Shown: positions 1-9,019 of the stretch, one piece after another
Position numbering within the stretch: the stretch's first letter is position 1
Layout: every line of letters begins with the position of its first letter
Assembly: GCA_003260075.1 (NCBI GenBank)
Contig: QLIY01000124.1
Coordinates: 1-64,000, forward strand
Direction: 5' to 3'
Source of the DNA: Phallusia mammillata
Lineage: Eukaryota; Chordata; Ascidiacea; Phlebobranchia; Ascidiidae
DNA length: 64,000 nt
Program-made: the position numbers and the translations under genes
Notes under the pieces: generated by a model
What the model was told of the DNA's origin: nothing
The model's input: only the letters and a program-made list of their open reading frames with translations
The model's database searches: none

Positions 1-74
1 CAAAACTTGCAAACGCCCTCAAAATTTAATGGATGTTTAATATCAACCACTGCAACAATTATGCCGAATTTGGC
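1..74 (-). CDS. ZP-like exon, continues beyond window start
   Basis: On the minus strand an acceptor (CCGTTCCAG, AG at 76-75) is followed by an open frame in phase 0, matching the phase-0 donor of the 511-346 exon. The product begins AKFGIIVAVVDIKHPLNFEG and has a Cys near the window edge. The exon runs off the window. Confidence 0.4.
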
Positions 75-1942
75 CTGGAACGGTGAAATGGTTTTTCAGT
101 TATACGCAATAGTTTTTTAATGGGCCTTGTTAGCTGCAGGTACCTTACAAAACCTTTTTATTAAGACGTCGAAAGTTCTAAATCATATTTTAAATTTTGC
201 TTTGTCTATACTTGTGCTATTGGAAGAAAAGTTTTGTGTTGCCAACTAAGGAATTTGACAAAAAAGGTGAACAACCACTGTCTTGGTCGATCAAGTGTTT
301 TTGTATCAAGGAAATTAGCAAAAATTCGCCAAAGTTGCTTCTTACCTCGTACTGTGCATCACAATCTGTCAGATTAAAGTTAAAGTTGATGGAATCCCCC
401 GTAGCTTTGCATTTACTTGGAATGCTTTGAAGGTTAATTTGTCGGGTGGATGAGATGTAAAGGACGTCTCCGCTCTCGTACATTAATGAGGCCAAATCAG
501 CATCGCCCAAGCTGCAGATTTGAAACACAGAAAGCTAATAGAACTTAGTTTCAACTTCTCTATACTTTGGACTTACCTGATAGTTATTTCTTCTTGGCAA
601 ACTATATTAGTTGCAGCCTCATCGGTAACTGCAAGAAGAGTAATTGTTTATTTTGTAATAAAGTATAAGCAAGTGTTAATGCATGTTCCCAATAAAAGTA
701 AACTGGACGTAATCTTGACTGAAGTAATTAAATAGCAAATGTCCAAAAATGCGAAATAATGAAAGAGTCCTTGGGCAGAAACAGTGTTTCTCCCAAGATT
801 TTCAAGTCCCATTTTTAATTATTTTGCCAAACTTAGAATAAGCTATTCATGACAACGGCCAGAAGATAATAAATGTTGTAAGTGTTTTTATTAATTCCGA
901 GTCAGCAGTCTTGAAAAAGCAAGCTAAAGCAAGCAAGCAGGCTTGTTGAAAGTAGCTGTGCCTTGGCGGGTAAATTTAGGGGTAGATAAAAAATTTAATC
1001 TAAGGATAAAAATATTTTACCTGACGAGATTGCGACAACAAAGCCTCCCACATTTGACAACGCGGATGAACCGTCAGTGGTAACAATTAACTCAAAACCG
1101 GTGCCCGATGTTTCTAATGTAATAGGGCCAGGTTCCCCGGCCATCCTTATATGCGGTGCATTTGGATCACTGGGCCGAATCTGCAATGGAATTTACAAAT
1201 ATTGTCTCTTTTCACAAGTATAAAGTCAATCGCTCTAAACCAGTGGTTCCCAACCTTTCGTGGGGGGGGGGGGGATGTTTCTAATGTAATAGGGCCAGGT
1301 TCTCCGGCCATACTTATATGTGGTGCATTTGGATCACTGGGCCGAATCCACAACGGAAATTACAGATGCTGTCTGTTTTCACAAGTATATACTCTAAGTC
1401 AATCGGTCTAAACCAGCTGGTTTAGTGGTCTGTAGCCTTTTCTAAACAGAACATATACCTTTATTTGCTGGTACATTTATGGAGATATGGTACTCTTATA
1501 CGGCTTGTTTTCTGGTCGGCTACAAAAGTTAACACAATAAAAACATACTACCGATTTAATCTTGATGGGACCATAGCTCGATCACTGTATAGGAATATAA
1601 CTTGTATTTTTACTTAAACTTACCCAAACAAAATCTCTACCAGCAGTTGAGTTAAACGATGAGAAATCAAATGTAAATGTGTTGCTTTGTGCGCTGGTAT
1701 ATTCGTGCACGCAATATTGAAAAGCCCCGTTATCAAAGTTGATGGTATAGTAGGCAACGTCAACTGAACAATTGCATTACAGCTCGCTATAAGAAGGGGG
1801 GGGGGGGAGTTAAAAGATGAGAAATCAAGTGTAAATGTGTTGCTTTGTGCGCTGGTGTATTCGTGCACGCAATATTGAAAAGCCCCGTTATCAAAGTTGA
1901 TGGTAGTAGGCAACGTCAACTGAACAATTGCATTACAGCTCG
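1..1942 (-). CDS. CUB domain plus probable ZP-domain extracellular protein, internal exons (partial at both ends)
   Basis: Five exons on the minus strand join in frame: 1942-1808 (or allelic 1786-1624), 1180-1021, 628-577, 511-346 and 74-1. Every internal junction is GT-AG; phases run 1-in/0-out, 0/1, 1/2, 2/0, then 0. The first two exons give the C-terminal two thirds of a CUB-like domain: Cys in FQYCVHEY, then NTFTLDFSSF, GRDFVWIRPSD, FELIVTTDGSS and GGFVVAIS. The next exons read NIVCQEEITI and, after a spacer, SKCKATGD and FNLTDCDAQYE. This cysteine and beta-strand pattern resembles the N-terminal half of a ZP domain. Such proteins (CUZD1 and DMBT1-like families) are secreted or membrane-anchored and polymerise through ZP modules. 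CUB is fairly secure, ZP is inference, and the exact gene is not recognised. The 5' end and the rest of the ZP domain lie outside or were not found. Confidence 0.6.
346..511 (-). CDS. exon with ZP-N-like cysteines
   Basis: The acceptor is CTGCAG at 513-512 and the donor GAG|GTAAGA at 346/345. The 166-nt exon completes a phase-2 split Ser codon. It encodes YESGDVLYIS, SKCKATGD and FNLTDCDAQYE. The paired cysteines flanking a hydrophobic alternating stretch suggest the N-terminal part of a ZP module. Confidence 0.6.
577..628 (-). CDS. short exon linking the CUB and ZP-like parts
   Basis: A 52-nt exon with acceptor TTCTTGCAG (AG at 630-629) and donor ATCAG|GTAAGT. It is phase 1 in and phase 2 out, and fits both neighbours. 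It encodes VTDEAATNIVCQEEITI; the Cys before a short strand fits the first ZP cysteine. Confidence 0.6.
1021..1180 (-). CDS. C-terminal half of CUB domain
   Basis: A 160-nt exon with acceptor ATTGCAG and donor TCAG|GTAAAA. It encodes IRPSDPNAPHIR, then FELIVTTDGSS and GGFVVAIS, the typical last strands of a CUB fold (aromatic-L-V-x-x-S/T-D followed by GF). Its 5' part is duplicated at 1275-1348 across an assembly junction with a few base differences. Confidence 0.65.
1108..1405. repeat. contig-end overlap around poly-G 1262-1274
   Basis: Bases 1108-1240 recur from 1275 with scattered substitutions. The left copy continues into a hAT-type terminus (CAGTGGTTCCCAACC from 1241) where the right copy does not. 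Confidence 0.75.
1624..1786 (-). CDS. CUB exon, allele with 2-nt insertion (frameshifted copy)
   Basis: The acceptor is CTTATAG (AG at 1788-1787) and the donor TGG|GTAAGT. This copy carries an extra TA at about 1746-1749 relative to the second copy (1942-1808). That breaks the frame between LTLPT and the FQYCVHEY motif. The donor end (GRDFVW) is present only here, so the intact exon is a composite of the two copies. The insertion is either a sequencing error or a haplotype with a broken exon. Confidence 0.6.
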
Positions 1943-1952
1943 CTATAAGAAA
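1648..1952. repeat. contig-end overlap around poly-G 1796-1807
   Basis: Bases 1648-1795 are repeated at 1808-1952. The overlap contains the CUB exon; copies differ by a 2-nt indel and a few substitutions. Confidence 0.8.
1808..1942 (-). CDS. CUB exon, second allelic copy (in frame, 3' end missing)
   Basis: The same exon as the preceding copy, from acceptor (AG at 1944-1943) down to the poly-G junction. It reads openly through CNAIVQLTLPTTINF, GAFQYCVHEY and NTFTLDFSSFNS, then is cut by the poly-G run at 1807. Confidence 0.6.
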
Positions 1953-3219
1953 AAATAAATATTCAACTACTTATCTCATTCTATCTATTTTAATACGGTT
2001 CTAAAAATATTTTAAAATGTAATGCTTGAGTCTTATTCTATAATATGCACCGCGGTTTCGTAAGAAAAATGTGGGAATATCAATGCACCTAACACTTCGG
2101 TATTAGTTAATACCGTTCCGTAGCCTAATTGCAAACATAGCCTAGTTTTTACAAGGCAATGGAGGGTAAGGCTACGTTACAAAAGGGGGGGGGGGGCTAA
2201 TGCTTGAGTCTTATTCTATAATATGCACCGCGGTTTCGCAAGAAAAATGTGGGAATATCAATGCACCTAACACTTCGGTATTATTTAATACCATTCCGTA
2301 GCCTAATAGCCTAGTTTTTACAAGGCAATGGAGGGTAAGGCTACGTTACAAAAACAAAAACAGCAAGCGCGGAGTAAGTATAAAAAACAAAAAAAATACA
2401 AACCATTGTAAAGATTATCAGGAGAATATTAATGTGCCGTAAATTGGTTTAGATAGATTACTTTTTATGCACTAAAAGTATGTACAAAATTGACAAAAAT
2501 CGGGCTCAGCAATTATTCTTACCATGGGGGGGGGGTTAGATAGATTACTTTTTATGCATTAAAGGTATGTACAAAATTGACAAAAATCGGGCTCAGCAAT
2601 TATTCTTACCATAAACCCAAATTGCTGTAACAGCACCATAAACGCCTATGCTCCGTTGCGCCACCTACCAGAAGTTCTCAGACCGGGCCAAAGCCTATGC
2701 TCAGTTCAAACATAGCCGNGCTGGAAAATCTGGCTTTCTGTGGGATTCGATGGGAATGCTAGTAGGACCAGCTGATTCGGTATGGCGTACTATGGTTTAT
2801 CGATGTGTATGCCGTGATCGCTGGTCTGCATCGATGCTTCAGGGGGGGGGGGGTTGGAAAATCTAGCTTTCTGTGGGATTCGATGGGAATGCTAGGAGGA
2901 CCAGCTGATTCGGTATGGCGTACTATGATTTATCGATGTGTATGCCGTGATCGCTGGTCTGCATCGATGCTTCAGGGTTGATGAATATGTTCATCTTATC
3001 TTTGCCCTGTTTCACTAAATTTGGTGACTCTTTTTTAAAAAGTATTAAATCGAAGCAACATTTTATACAAATGTTTTCGGTAATTAACCGAAAAACTGTT
3101 TTGCACGACGAAAAACATTGGTTCCGCTTGAACGCATTTAAAACTTTGCGGCAAATTCAATGGAAAGGTTTATTGTTTTTTACCGAATAAGTTTTTAGAA
3201 AAATCTGAACATCTTAGTG
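1943..3219. other. gap between the CUB/ZP gene and CENP-H, made largely of allelic overlaps
   Basis: Three overlaps occupy most of the stretch: 2020-2184 with 2197-2355, 2449-2525 with 2536-2612, and 2720-2841 with 2854-2976. An ambiguous base lies at 2719. A plus-strand open frame from 2648 to a TGA at 2979, interrupted by two junctions, contains SGFLWDSMGM and VWRTMVYRCVCRDRWSA. I do not recognise it and it could be non-coding. A donor-like TATGGTAAGAAT lies on the minus strand near 2612. No missing 5' exon of the CUB gene was found. Confidence 0.4.
3197..3219 (+). promoter_or_regulatory. possible spliced-leader acceptor and short 5' UTR of CENP-H
   Basis: GTTTTTAG (AG at 3197-3198) lies 21 nt upstream of the CENP-H start. 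It contributes an in-frame TAG immediately before the UTR. Ciona trans-splicing joins the leader to such T-rich AG sites close to the ATG. This is inferred from position only. Confidence 0.35.
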
Positions 3220-3278
3220 ATGGAAATTACTGATAATTCAACGGTTGATGCAGTAGCTGTCATTCAAGACCTTACTTT
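3220..3278 (+). CDS. CENPH: CENP-H exon 1
   Basis: The exon starts at ATG 3220 and encodes MEITDNSTVDAVAVIQDLT. Donor TT|GTAAGC leaves two bases, completed by the first T of exon 2 to give Phe. No other ATG with a matching donor was seen upstream. Confidence 0.75.
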
Positions 3279-4823
3279 GTAAGCGTTTGTGTGCAGTTAA
3301 TGCTGTTTGCGGTAGCTGAAGAATTGCGTCTTACTGATACCATGATGTATTTACTTTATAATCTTTGTATGTTTGCTTTCAAACCTTACCTTTTGTTTTG
3401 CTTGTATAAATATGGCAAGGCCCAAAATTAACTTGCCCAAGGGTCCAGTCCAGTCCATGCGTTATATTTATGTCATTCACTACATTAAAAATCGTAATAA
3501 AAAACAAATAATGGACAGCAAATTAAAAGAATAAGTTTTACTGTCACTGTCTTTTAAAACAATAACACAAAGTGATGTAATAAAGATAAAAATGTGACAA
3601 CAATTGCATGAACTAACTTTCACTAGAAAAGGCCTTGTCACTTTTCATCGAGTGCACTGCAGACATTTTAGTTATCTCTACTTTAAAATGAATGTACTAC
3701 ACTCACTTAGAAAGGCACCTTTGTTTAGGACCCATGTTCTATACCAGTGGTTCCCAAAACTTTTTAAGCATGTGGTGTATTATGGAACTTAAGTTTTGTT
3801 CCATGGCACACTTTGCAGGCATTACACAAAAAAAGTTGTTTAGGGAAAGTTAATTTGCAACTTTATTGTTGTGGGTAAGGATTGCTTTTATTACCAATAA
3901 CAAACATATGAGCTTTAAAACATTGTCATGCACACTTACATTTTGTTATTAAGTCCTAAAACACAAGAGCATGTTTCCGCTTTAGAATACTAAATGTTTA
4001 ATGGTACACTTGGAATCTCTCATGGCACACTAATATGTCATAATGTACATTTTGAGAATCACTACTGGTATTCATCTTTTGTTTGTTTCAATAGTTTAAT
4101 ATGTTTTAGTTTCCGAGATGAGCTCCAAGGCAAGTTAACCAGAATACAGGCTGAAAAGCTAGTACAACAAGGAAATCCACATGTGGAAGGAGACAGCCAT
4201 GATCTGGAAATACAAACATTAGAAACTGAACAAAATCTAAGAGAAGCAATCAGTTCTGGGTTAAACAAAGAATGTATTGAAAAAAGGTGTGATGTAAATC
4301 ATATAAATGTTGTATATTTTGTACAATTATTTTTGAATAAGTGCAATTTCGACACAGACTACCTGGAGCCTATTTTTGAATAAGTGCAATTTAAATGAAT
4401 ATGAACGTTTTGCTGAATATCATGTACCAAACCGTTATGAATTCGAACGCATATGACCTGACCTAATCGATGTTTAAATACTAATCTATGTTTTAATATT
4501 AACACGTTGACTGCCAACAACGAGTTATCTTGTAGTTGCCGATCTAGCCAGGCTTGCCAGATAGGAGTATACTCGACTTCTTCGATTGTAATGCGCTTAA
4601 AACGAGCTGGCGTCTCGAACTAACGTCGTGGGGGGGGGGGGTGATGTTTAAATACTAATCTATGTTTTAATATTAACATGTTGACTGCCAACAACGAGTT
4701 ATCTTGTAGTTGCCGATCCAGCCAGGCTTGCCAGATAGGAGTATACTCGCCTTCTTCGATTGTAATGCGCTTAAAACGAGCTGGCGTCTCGAACTAACAT
4801 CGTGGATGCGTTGTGGCAACACC

Positions 4824-4862
<39 letters not shown>

Positions 4863-6047
4863 AAAAAGTATGTTGGGCCAAAAATTTAAATGGTGGTGTA
4901 CTAAACCAGAAATGGTTGTCATTTGGTAAAGCTTTCCTATTTTCTACATGCATACATTAAAAGGTTACTCCAAGCTCAAGAGGCATTTATTTCAATGTAT
5001 CCTGGGATTGTCCATGATCCAGATGGAGTAAAAGATGAAACAGTGCATCAAAATATTGCTGACAAACTGAAAAAAGTCATGAACACCAGTATGGATATTT
5101 CCAAAAAGATTGATATAATTGATTCATTTCAAACGCGCTTGACCGAACTAAATCAGACCCTGCAACAAGTTGAGTGGAAAAATCGGGACCTATCCCTACT
5201 TGTTGATCGAACTAGCACAAATTCTGGTGCCACCAGACAAAGATTGGAGGATGCAGTTAAAAATAATGAAACGGTATGAAAGATTTAGTAGTGGTTTGTA
5301 GAAAGTTGCACTTATAGGGTATTCACTACTAGTTTCTGTGTATTTAACTGTTAAGTGTTTACCCTTGCCAATTCTGCAGACTTAAGTGACTCTGTAAAAG
5401 TTTTTTGTTAGAATAACAATGACATATGCATAAATGCATTTCAAATCCATTGCATTTTTATATGTATATGAAGGCTGAGGATGTTAGTTATAATGGGTCT
5501 GGTAATGCAAAAATTCCAAGAGTTTTGAACTTCTAAAGGTCTAAAAAGTTCTAAAAGTTAATTGTATTTGCAAGTCAAGAGACTCAATAAAGTTAGAAAA
5601 AAACACAATATACCTCAAAACAAGGGGTGGTAACAATATGAAATTTAAAAAAATGATTTAAAGTTTGGAACTATATTTAAAACTTTCATCTACTTGGGGG
5701 GGGGGTTAATGCAAAAATTCCAAGAGTTTTGAACTTATAAAGGTAGTTAATTGTATTTGCAAGTCAAGAGACTCGATAGAGTTAGAAAAAAACACAATAT
5801 ACTACAAAACAAGGGGTGGTAACAATATAAAATTTAAAAAATGATTTAAAGTTTGGAACTATATTTAAAACTTTCATCTACTTTCTAGACACAGGATTTG
5901 TATGAAAATCTTGATAAATCTGTACGCGAGTTGGCTTTGCGGAGGTCAGCATTTCAATCATTCATCCATGCTTCAAAAGTAGACTGGTTTTCTGACCCCG
6001 AATTGCTGGAACTTATGACAAGTCTTGGAGAGCCAGTAAATCCATAA
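3220..6047 (+). CDS. CENPH: centromere protein H (CENP-H), complete four-exon gene
   Basis: Exons 3220-3278, 4110-4286, 4964-5273 and 5889-6047 join to 705 nt (234 codons plus TAA), against about 247 aa in human. The family is a subunit of the CENP-H/I/K/M part of the constitutive centromere-associated network, which sits on CENP-A chromatin and supports kinetochore assembly. The decisive evidence is the C-terminus: residues 204-223 read FQSFIHASKVDWFSDPELLE. This matches the conserved vertebrate ending in which an FQN-type stretch, SKVNW and DPxL follow one another. Residues about 80-200 are rich in heptad-like leucines and charges (KLKKVM, RLTELNQTLQQVEW), as expected for the coiled-coil body. 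The start is set by an in-frame TAG just upstream and by the phase-2 donor matching exon 2. Three assembly junctions lie in its introns and none hits an exon. Confidence 0.87.
3745..4067. mobile_element. hAT-like MITE in CENP-H intron 1
   Basis: The left end CAGTGGTTCCCAAAACTTTT and right end TTTTGAGAATCACTACTG are imperfect inverted repeats of the widespread hAT type. The interior is AT-rich and non-coding. A clear 8-bp duplication is not visible. The right end stops about 40 bp before the exon 2 acceptor. Confidence 0.55.
4110..4286 (+). CDS. CENPH: CENP-H exon 2
   Basis: The acceptor is ATGTTTTAG and the donor AAAAAG|GTGTGA. It encodes FRDELQGKLTRIQAEK and then an acidic helical stretch ending ECIEK plus a split Arg codon. 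This corresponds to the N-terminal helical region of CENP-H. Confidence 0.82.
4328..4392. repeat. 22-bp direct repeat, 43-bp unit, just after CENP-H exon 2
   Basis: TATTTTTGAATAAGTGCAAT plus TT occurs at 4328 and again at 4371. The repeat includes TTTGAATAAG, the 3' ten bases of the spliced-leader sequence. Confidence 0.7.
4469..4806. repeat. contig-end overlap around poly-G 4630-4641 (CENP-H intron 2)
   Basis: Bases 4469-4629 and 4642-4806 are near identical. The left copy stops exactly at the run, while the right copy continues into new sequence. Confidence 0.85.
4826..4860. other. 35-base poly-G, probable true gap
   Basis: The flanks are not duplicates of each other. The run is longer than the usual 10, consistent with a sized gap written as G. 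Confidence 0.6.
4964..5273 (+). CDS. CENPH: CENP-H exon 3, coiled coil
   Basis: The acceptor is CATTAAAAG (AG at 4962-4963), after a pyrimidine-rich tract, and the donor ACG|GTATGA. The 310-nt exon takes one base to complete Arg and ends in phase 0. It encodes LLQAQEAFISMYPG, KLKKVMNTSMDIS and RLTELNQTLQQVEWKNRDLS, the central coiled coil. Confidence 0.87.
5513..5888. repeat. contig-end overlap around poly-G 5696-5705 (CENP-H intron 3)
   Basis: Bases 5513-5690 recur at 5706-5886 with small indels. The right copy continues into the exon 4 acceptor. Confidence 0.85.
5889..6047 (+). CDS. CENPH: CENP-H exon 4, conserved C-terminus and stop
   Basis: The acceptor is CTACTTTCTAG and the exon is phase 0. 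It encodes TQDLYENLDKSVREL, then the family motif with W at residue 215 and DPELLE after it. It ends SLGEPVNP and TAA at 6045-6047. Confidence 0.9.
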   Translation, partial: TQDLYENLDKSVRELALRRSAFQSFIHASKVDWFSDPELLELMTSLGEPVNP

Positions 6048-6857
6048 CTTACAAAAACTAGCAGACCCAATTGAGAGAATTCTTAAATCTTGGCCCATGG
6101 TTTTCCTTACAGAAGAAACACAAGTGACACCAACATAGTGGAGTTTAAGGCCTAAATCTGATAAAAAAAACCCTGTCTAATCAAAGTCGGTTCAACATTG
6201 CTGGAGTACCGCTGGAAGATAGAAAAATACACATGATTCTGTAGCTTTTATTAAGCTTTAAAAGTATAATGGATGTATGGACAGAATTTTCTTGCTTAGT
6301 CATGCCGAATAGCGGACATTGGAAGCTACTGCTGAAGAAAAATTTACAATCAGTTGCTTTATCTTTCATTATTTGAAGCATATGACTTTTTGGCAATTTT
6401 CATGGATAGGTTTTTGTACAGTCCCTATACAACACATTGTAGGAAGGAGGGACCAATAATGCAAAGTCACATACAAAATATTTCGTTAATAACCAGTCTG
6501 AAACTGCTAAAATAGTAAGAGAACTGCTGAAGCAAAATATGTTTATTTAGGCACCACATACTTTTGTCATCCCTGGTATTTTTGCATGTGCTGCCAATAT
6601 CTTTTTGTGGCCTGTAATGTATTTTTACTTCTTTTGAACAAACATTTTACCTTAAAAGCCAATTATTTAGTCTTGCTGAGAATGAAATTTGACATGACAC
6701 ATTGGTTTCTATTGTTGAGGTTAGCTGGTGTTTGATGGCTAAAAACATAAAAGTGCAAATGATGTACAACACATGCTAAAACCACCACATATATGATGGT
6801 ATAGTTTTTTGCAGCCTTCATACATGTTACTTAGTCTACTTACCAAATGATCTAGCG

Positions 6858-7277
6858 CAGTGGTTCTCAAACTTTTTCATTATTCTTTCAAAACGGTCCC
6901 TTTGCCATTATTTCGAGGGCTCGCGGTCCTTTAGCCGGAATGTGTATTTCAGAAAAACGAAAGTTGATTGCAGGATTTTAGCTAGTTTTGCAAAATTGCG
7001 CATAACAATGATCCAAAGACAGCTTGTGAAATCACAGACAAGACAATAAGCATTATGATCGTGCGCGAACAATTGCATTTTTAAAGTTGTCATTCAATAA
7101 AGGTTATTGTTTAGTAATGGAGATAGTGTATTCCCAATTCTAATTTGATTTACACTTATTCAGTGGCACAAACTGACGCTAAATAAGATGATAGAATTAC
7201 TTCAACCGCTTCGTGGTCCCCCGAAAATTGCCTCACGGACCCCTAAAGGACCGCGGACCTCAGTTTGAGAACCGCTG
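6858..7277. mobile_element. hAT MITE (family A), full length, 420 bp
   Basis: Termini CAGTGGTTCTCAAACTTTT and GTTTGAGAACCGCTG are inverted repeats. The 8-bp flanks ATCTAGCG and ATCTAGGT share ATCTAG, fitting the known hAT target preference nTCTAGAn. No transposase frame is present. Related 3' ends occur near 13355-13545 (direct) and 55528-55640 (inverted). Confidence 0.75.
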
Positions 7278-7447
7278 ATCTAGGTTTCGGTTTTACCAGT
7301 AATCTGTTGACCAACGCAAGTGTTGCGTTAGGGGGGGGGGTACCAGAAATCGCACAAAAACTGAAATAAAATACGTCTCGCTTTCAGTGGAACGGTTTCG
7401 GTTTTACCAGTAATCTGTTGACCAACGCAAGTGTTGCGTTACTCACC
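7278..7447. repeat. contig-end overlap around poly-G 7331-7340
   Basis: About 50 bp ending GTGTTGCGTTA at 7330 recurs at 7389-7440. Upstream of the shared part the right copy (7341-7388) does not match the MITE found on the left, so the haplotypes differ there. Confidence 0.7.
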
Positions 7448-7547
7448 TGTGGAAAGTGGGATTCCTTATTCACAGTTCACACCCCGTTACAAAGTGTTTT
7501 CGTTAATTCTCTTGTCCAGATGAAATAGATAGCCTCAATGACCTATT

Positions 7548-9019
7548 TGTTTTACAAAAGAATTTTATTCCAAACGGTCTTCAGTCAGTAGTAAAACAAT
7601 CCATGCTGCTTAATCTTTAAATCAAATATTTAAACTACTGTTTTGGGGGGGGGGCTTCTTTAAAAACTTTGCCGTAAGGAAAATGTAATATTTTTATGTT
7701 TAAAGGCATTTTTGGTCATAATTTGATATTGGACACGATGAGGCGCTGAAGAGTCGAGCGCGCTAAAATGAAAAAGAGAAAAAGTTGTCAAGGCGTGGGC
7801 TCTTGTGTTGGGGGAAAAGAAAGCGTTGAATGTGCGAAGGCGGCGTGTTTTGTGTCAGTCTGCAGGGACAAAATTGTCGCAGGAATCTAGGTGCGCAGAG
7901 CAAGGCGTTGTTTAGGTATCAGCATAAAGGCGTGCGCTGTTTTAGGCGCTTTATTAAAATCGCTGTTTTAGAGGCTTTATTAAAATGTATTATGAACTGC
8001 CAGGTTTTTAAGAAAACAGGTGACACTAAATTTTGCATTGACTGAGGACTGGTGGTGGAGCTGAAGTATAAGTATTTATGTGTGATGGTTTTAGCATTTA
8101 TTTGGTAAAAAAATTCAGGCAACCTTATGCTTCATTAAAAGAGTGAGAATAGACAATGTATTAGTTCTGAAGGTGTAACAGCTGTAATGTAAAGACGAGC
8201 CATAGCTATCAAATAAGTTTATTAATAGGTCAGTATCAGTATCATGTGTTTAACAGAAGGCATTGAAGTACATGAAACACACTTAGGGGGGGGGGCATTT
8301 GTTTCACAAAAGAAATTTATGCCAAACGGTCTGCAGTCAGTAGTAAAACAATCCATGCTGCCTAATCTTTAAATCAAATATTTAAACTACTGTTTTAGGG
8401 TATTCGTGTTCTTTAAACACTTTGCCGTAAGGAAAATGTAATATTTTTGTTTTTGAAGGCATTTTTGGTCATAACTTGATATTGGACACGATGTGGCGCT
8501 GAAGAGTCGAGCGCGCTAAAATGAAAAAGAGAAAAAGTTATCAAGGCGTGGGCTCTTGTCTTGGGGAAAAGAAAGCGTTGAATGTGCGAAGGCGGCGTGT
8601 TTTGTGTCAGTCTGCAGGGAACAAAATTGTCGCAGGAATCTAGGTGCGCACAGTGAGGCGTTGTTTAGGTATATCAGCATGAAGGCGTGCGCTGTTTTAG
8701 ACCCAATAATAAAAGCGCCTGTATTATGAACTGGCAGCTTTTTAACAAAATGTTGGATATTACATTTCGTATTAACTAGGGACTAATGTTGGAGCAGAAG
8801 TATAAGTATTTATACGTGATGATTTAGCATTTATTTGGTAGAAAAACTTCAATAAACTTTGTGCTTTATTGTAGAAGTGAGAAACAACCATGTATTTGTT
8901 CTAAAGGTGTAATAGCTATATTGTAAAGACAAGCGTTAGCTATCAAATGAGTTTCTTAGTAGGTTAGTATTAGTATCATGTGTTTAACAGAAGGCATTGA
9001 AGTACATGAAACACACTTA
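7548..9019. repeat. 730-bp allelic overlap around poly-G 8286-8295
   Basis: Bases 7548-8285 and 8296-9019 align throughout with many substitutions and small indels. Inside the left copy a second poly-G (7645-7654) stands where the right copy has ordinary sequence (AGGGTATTCGTG near 8397). This shows that the G run is a placeholder. Confidence 0.85.

Noticed and set aside
7830..8045. 71-codon frame with Cys-rich start
   Set aside because: The allelic copy near 8588 has a one-base insertion and other differences that break the frame.
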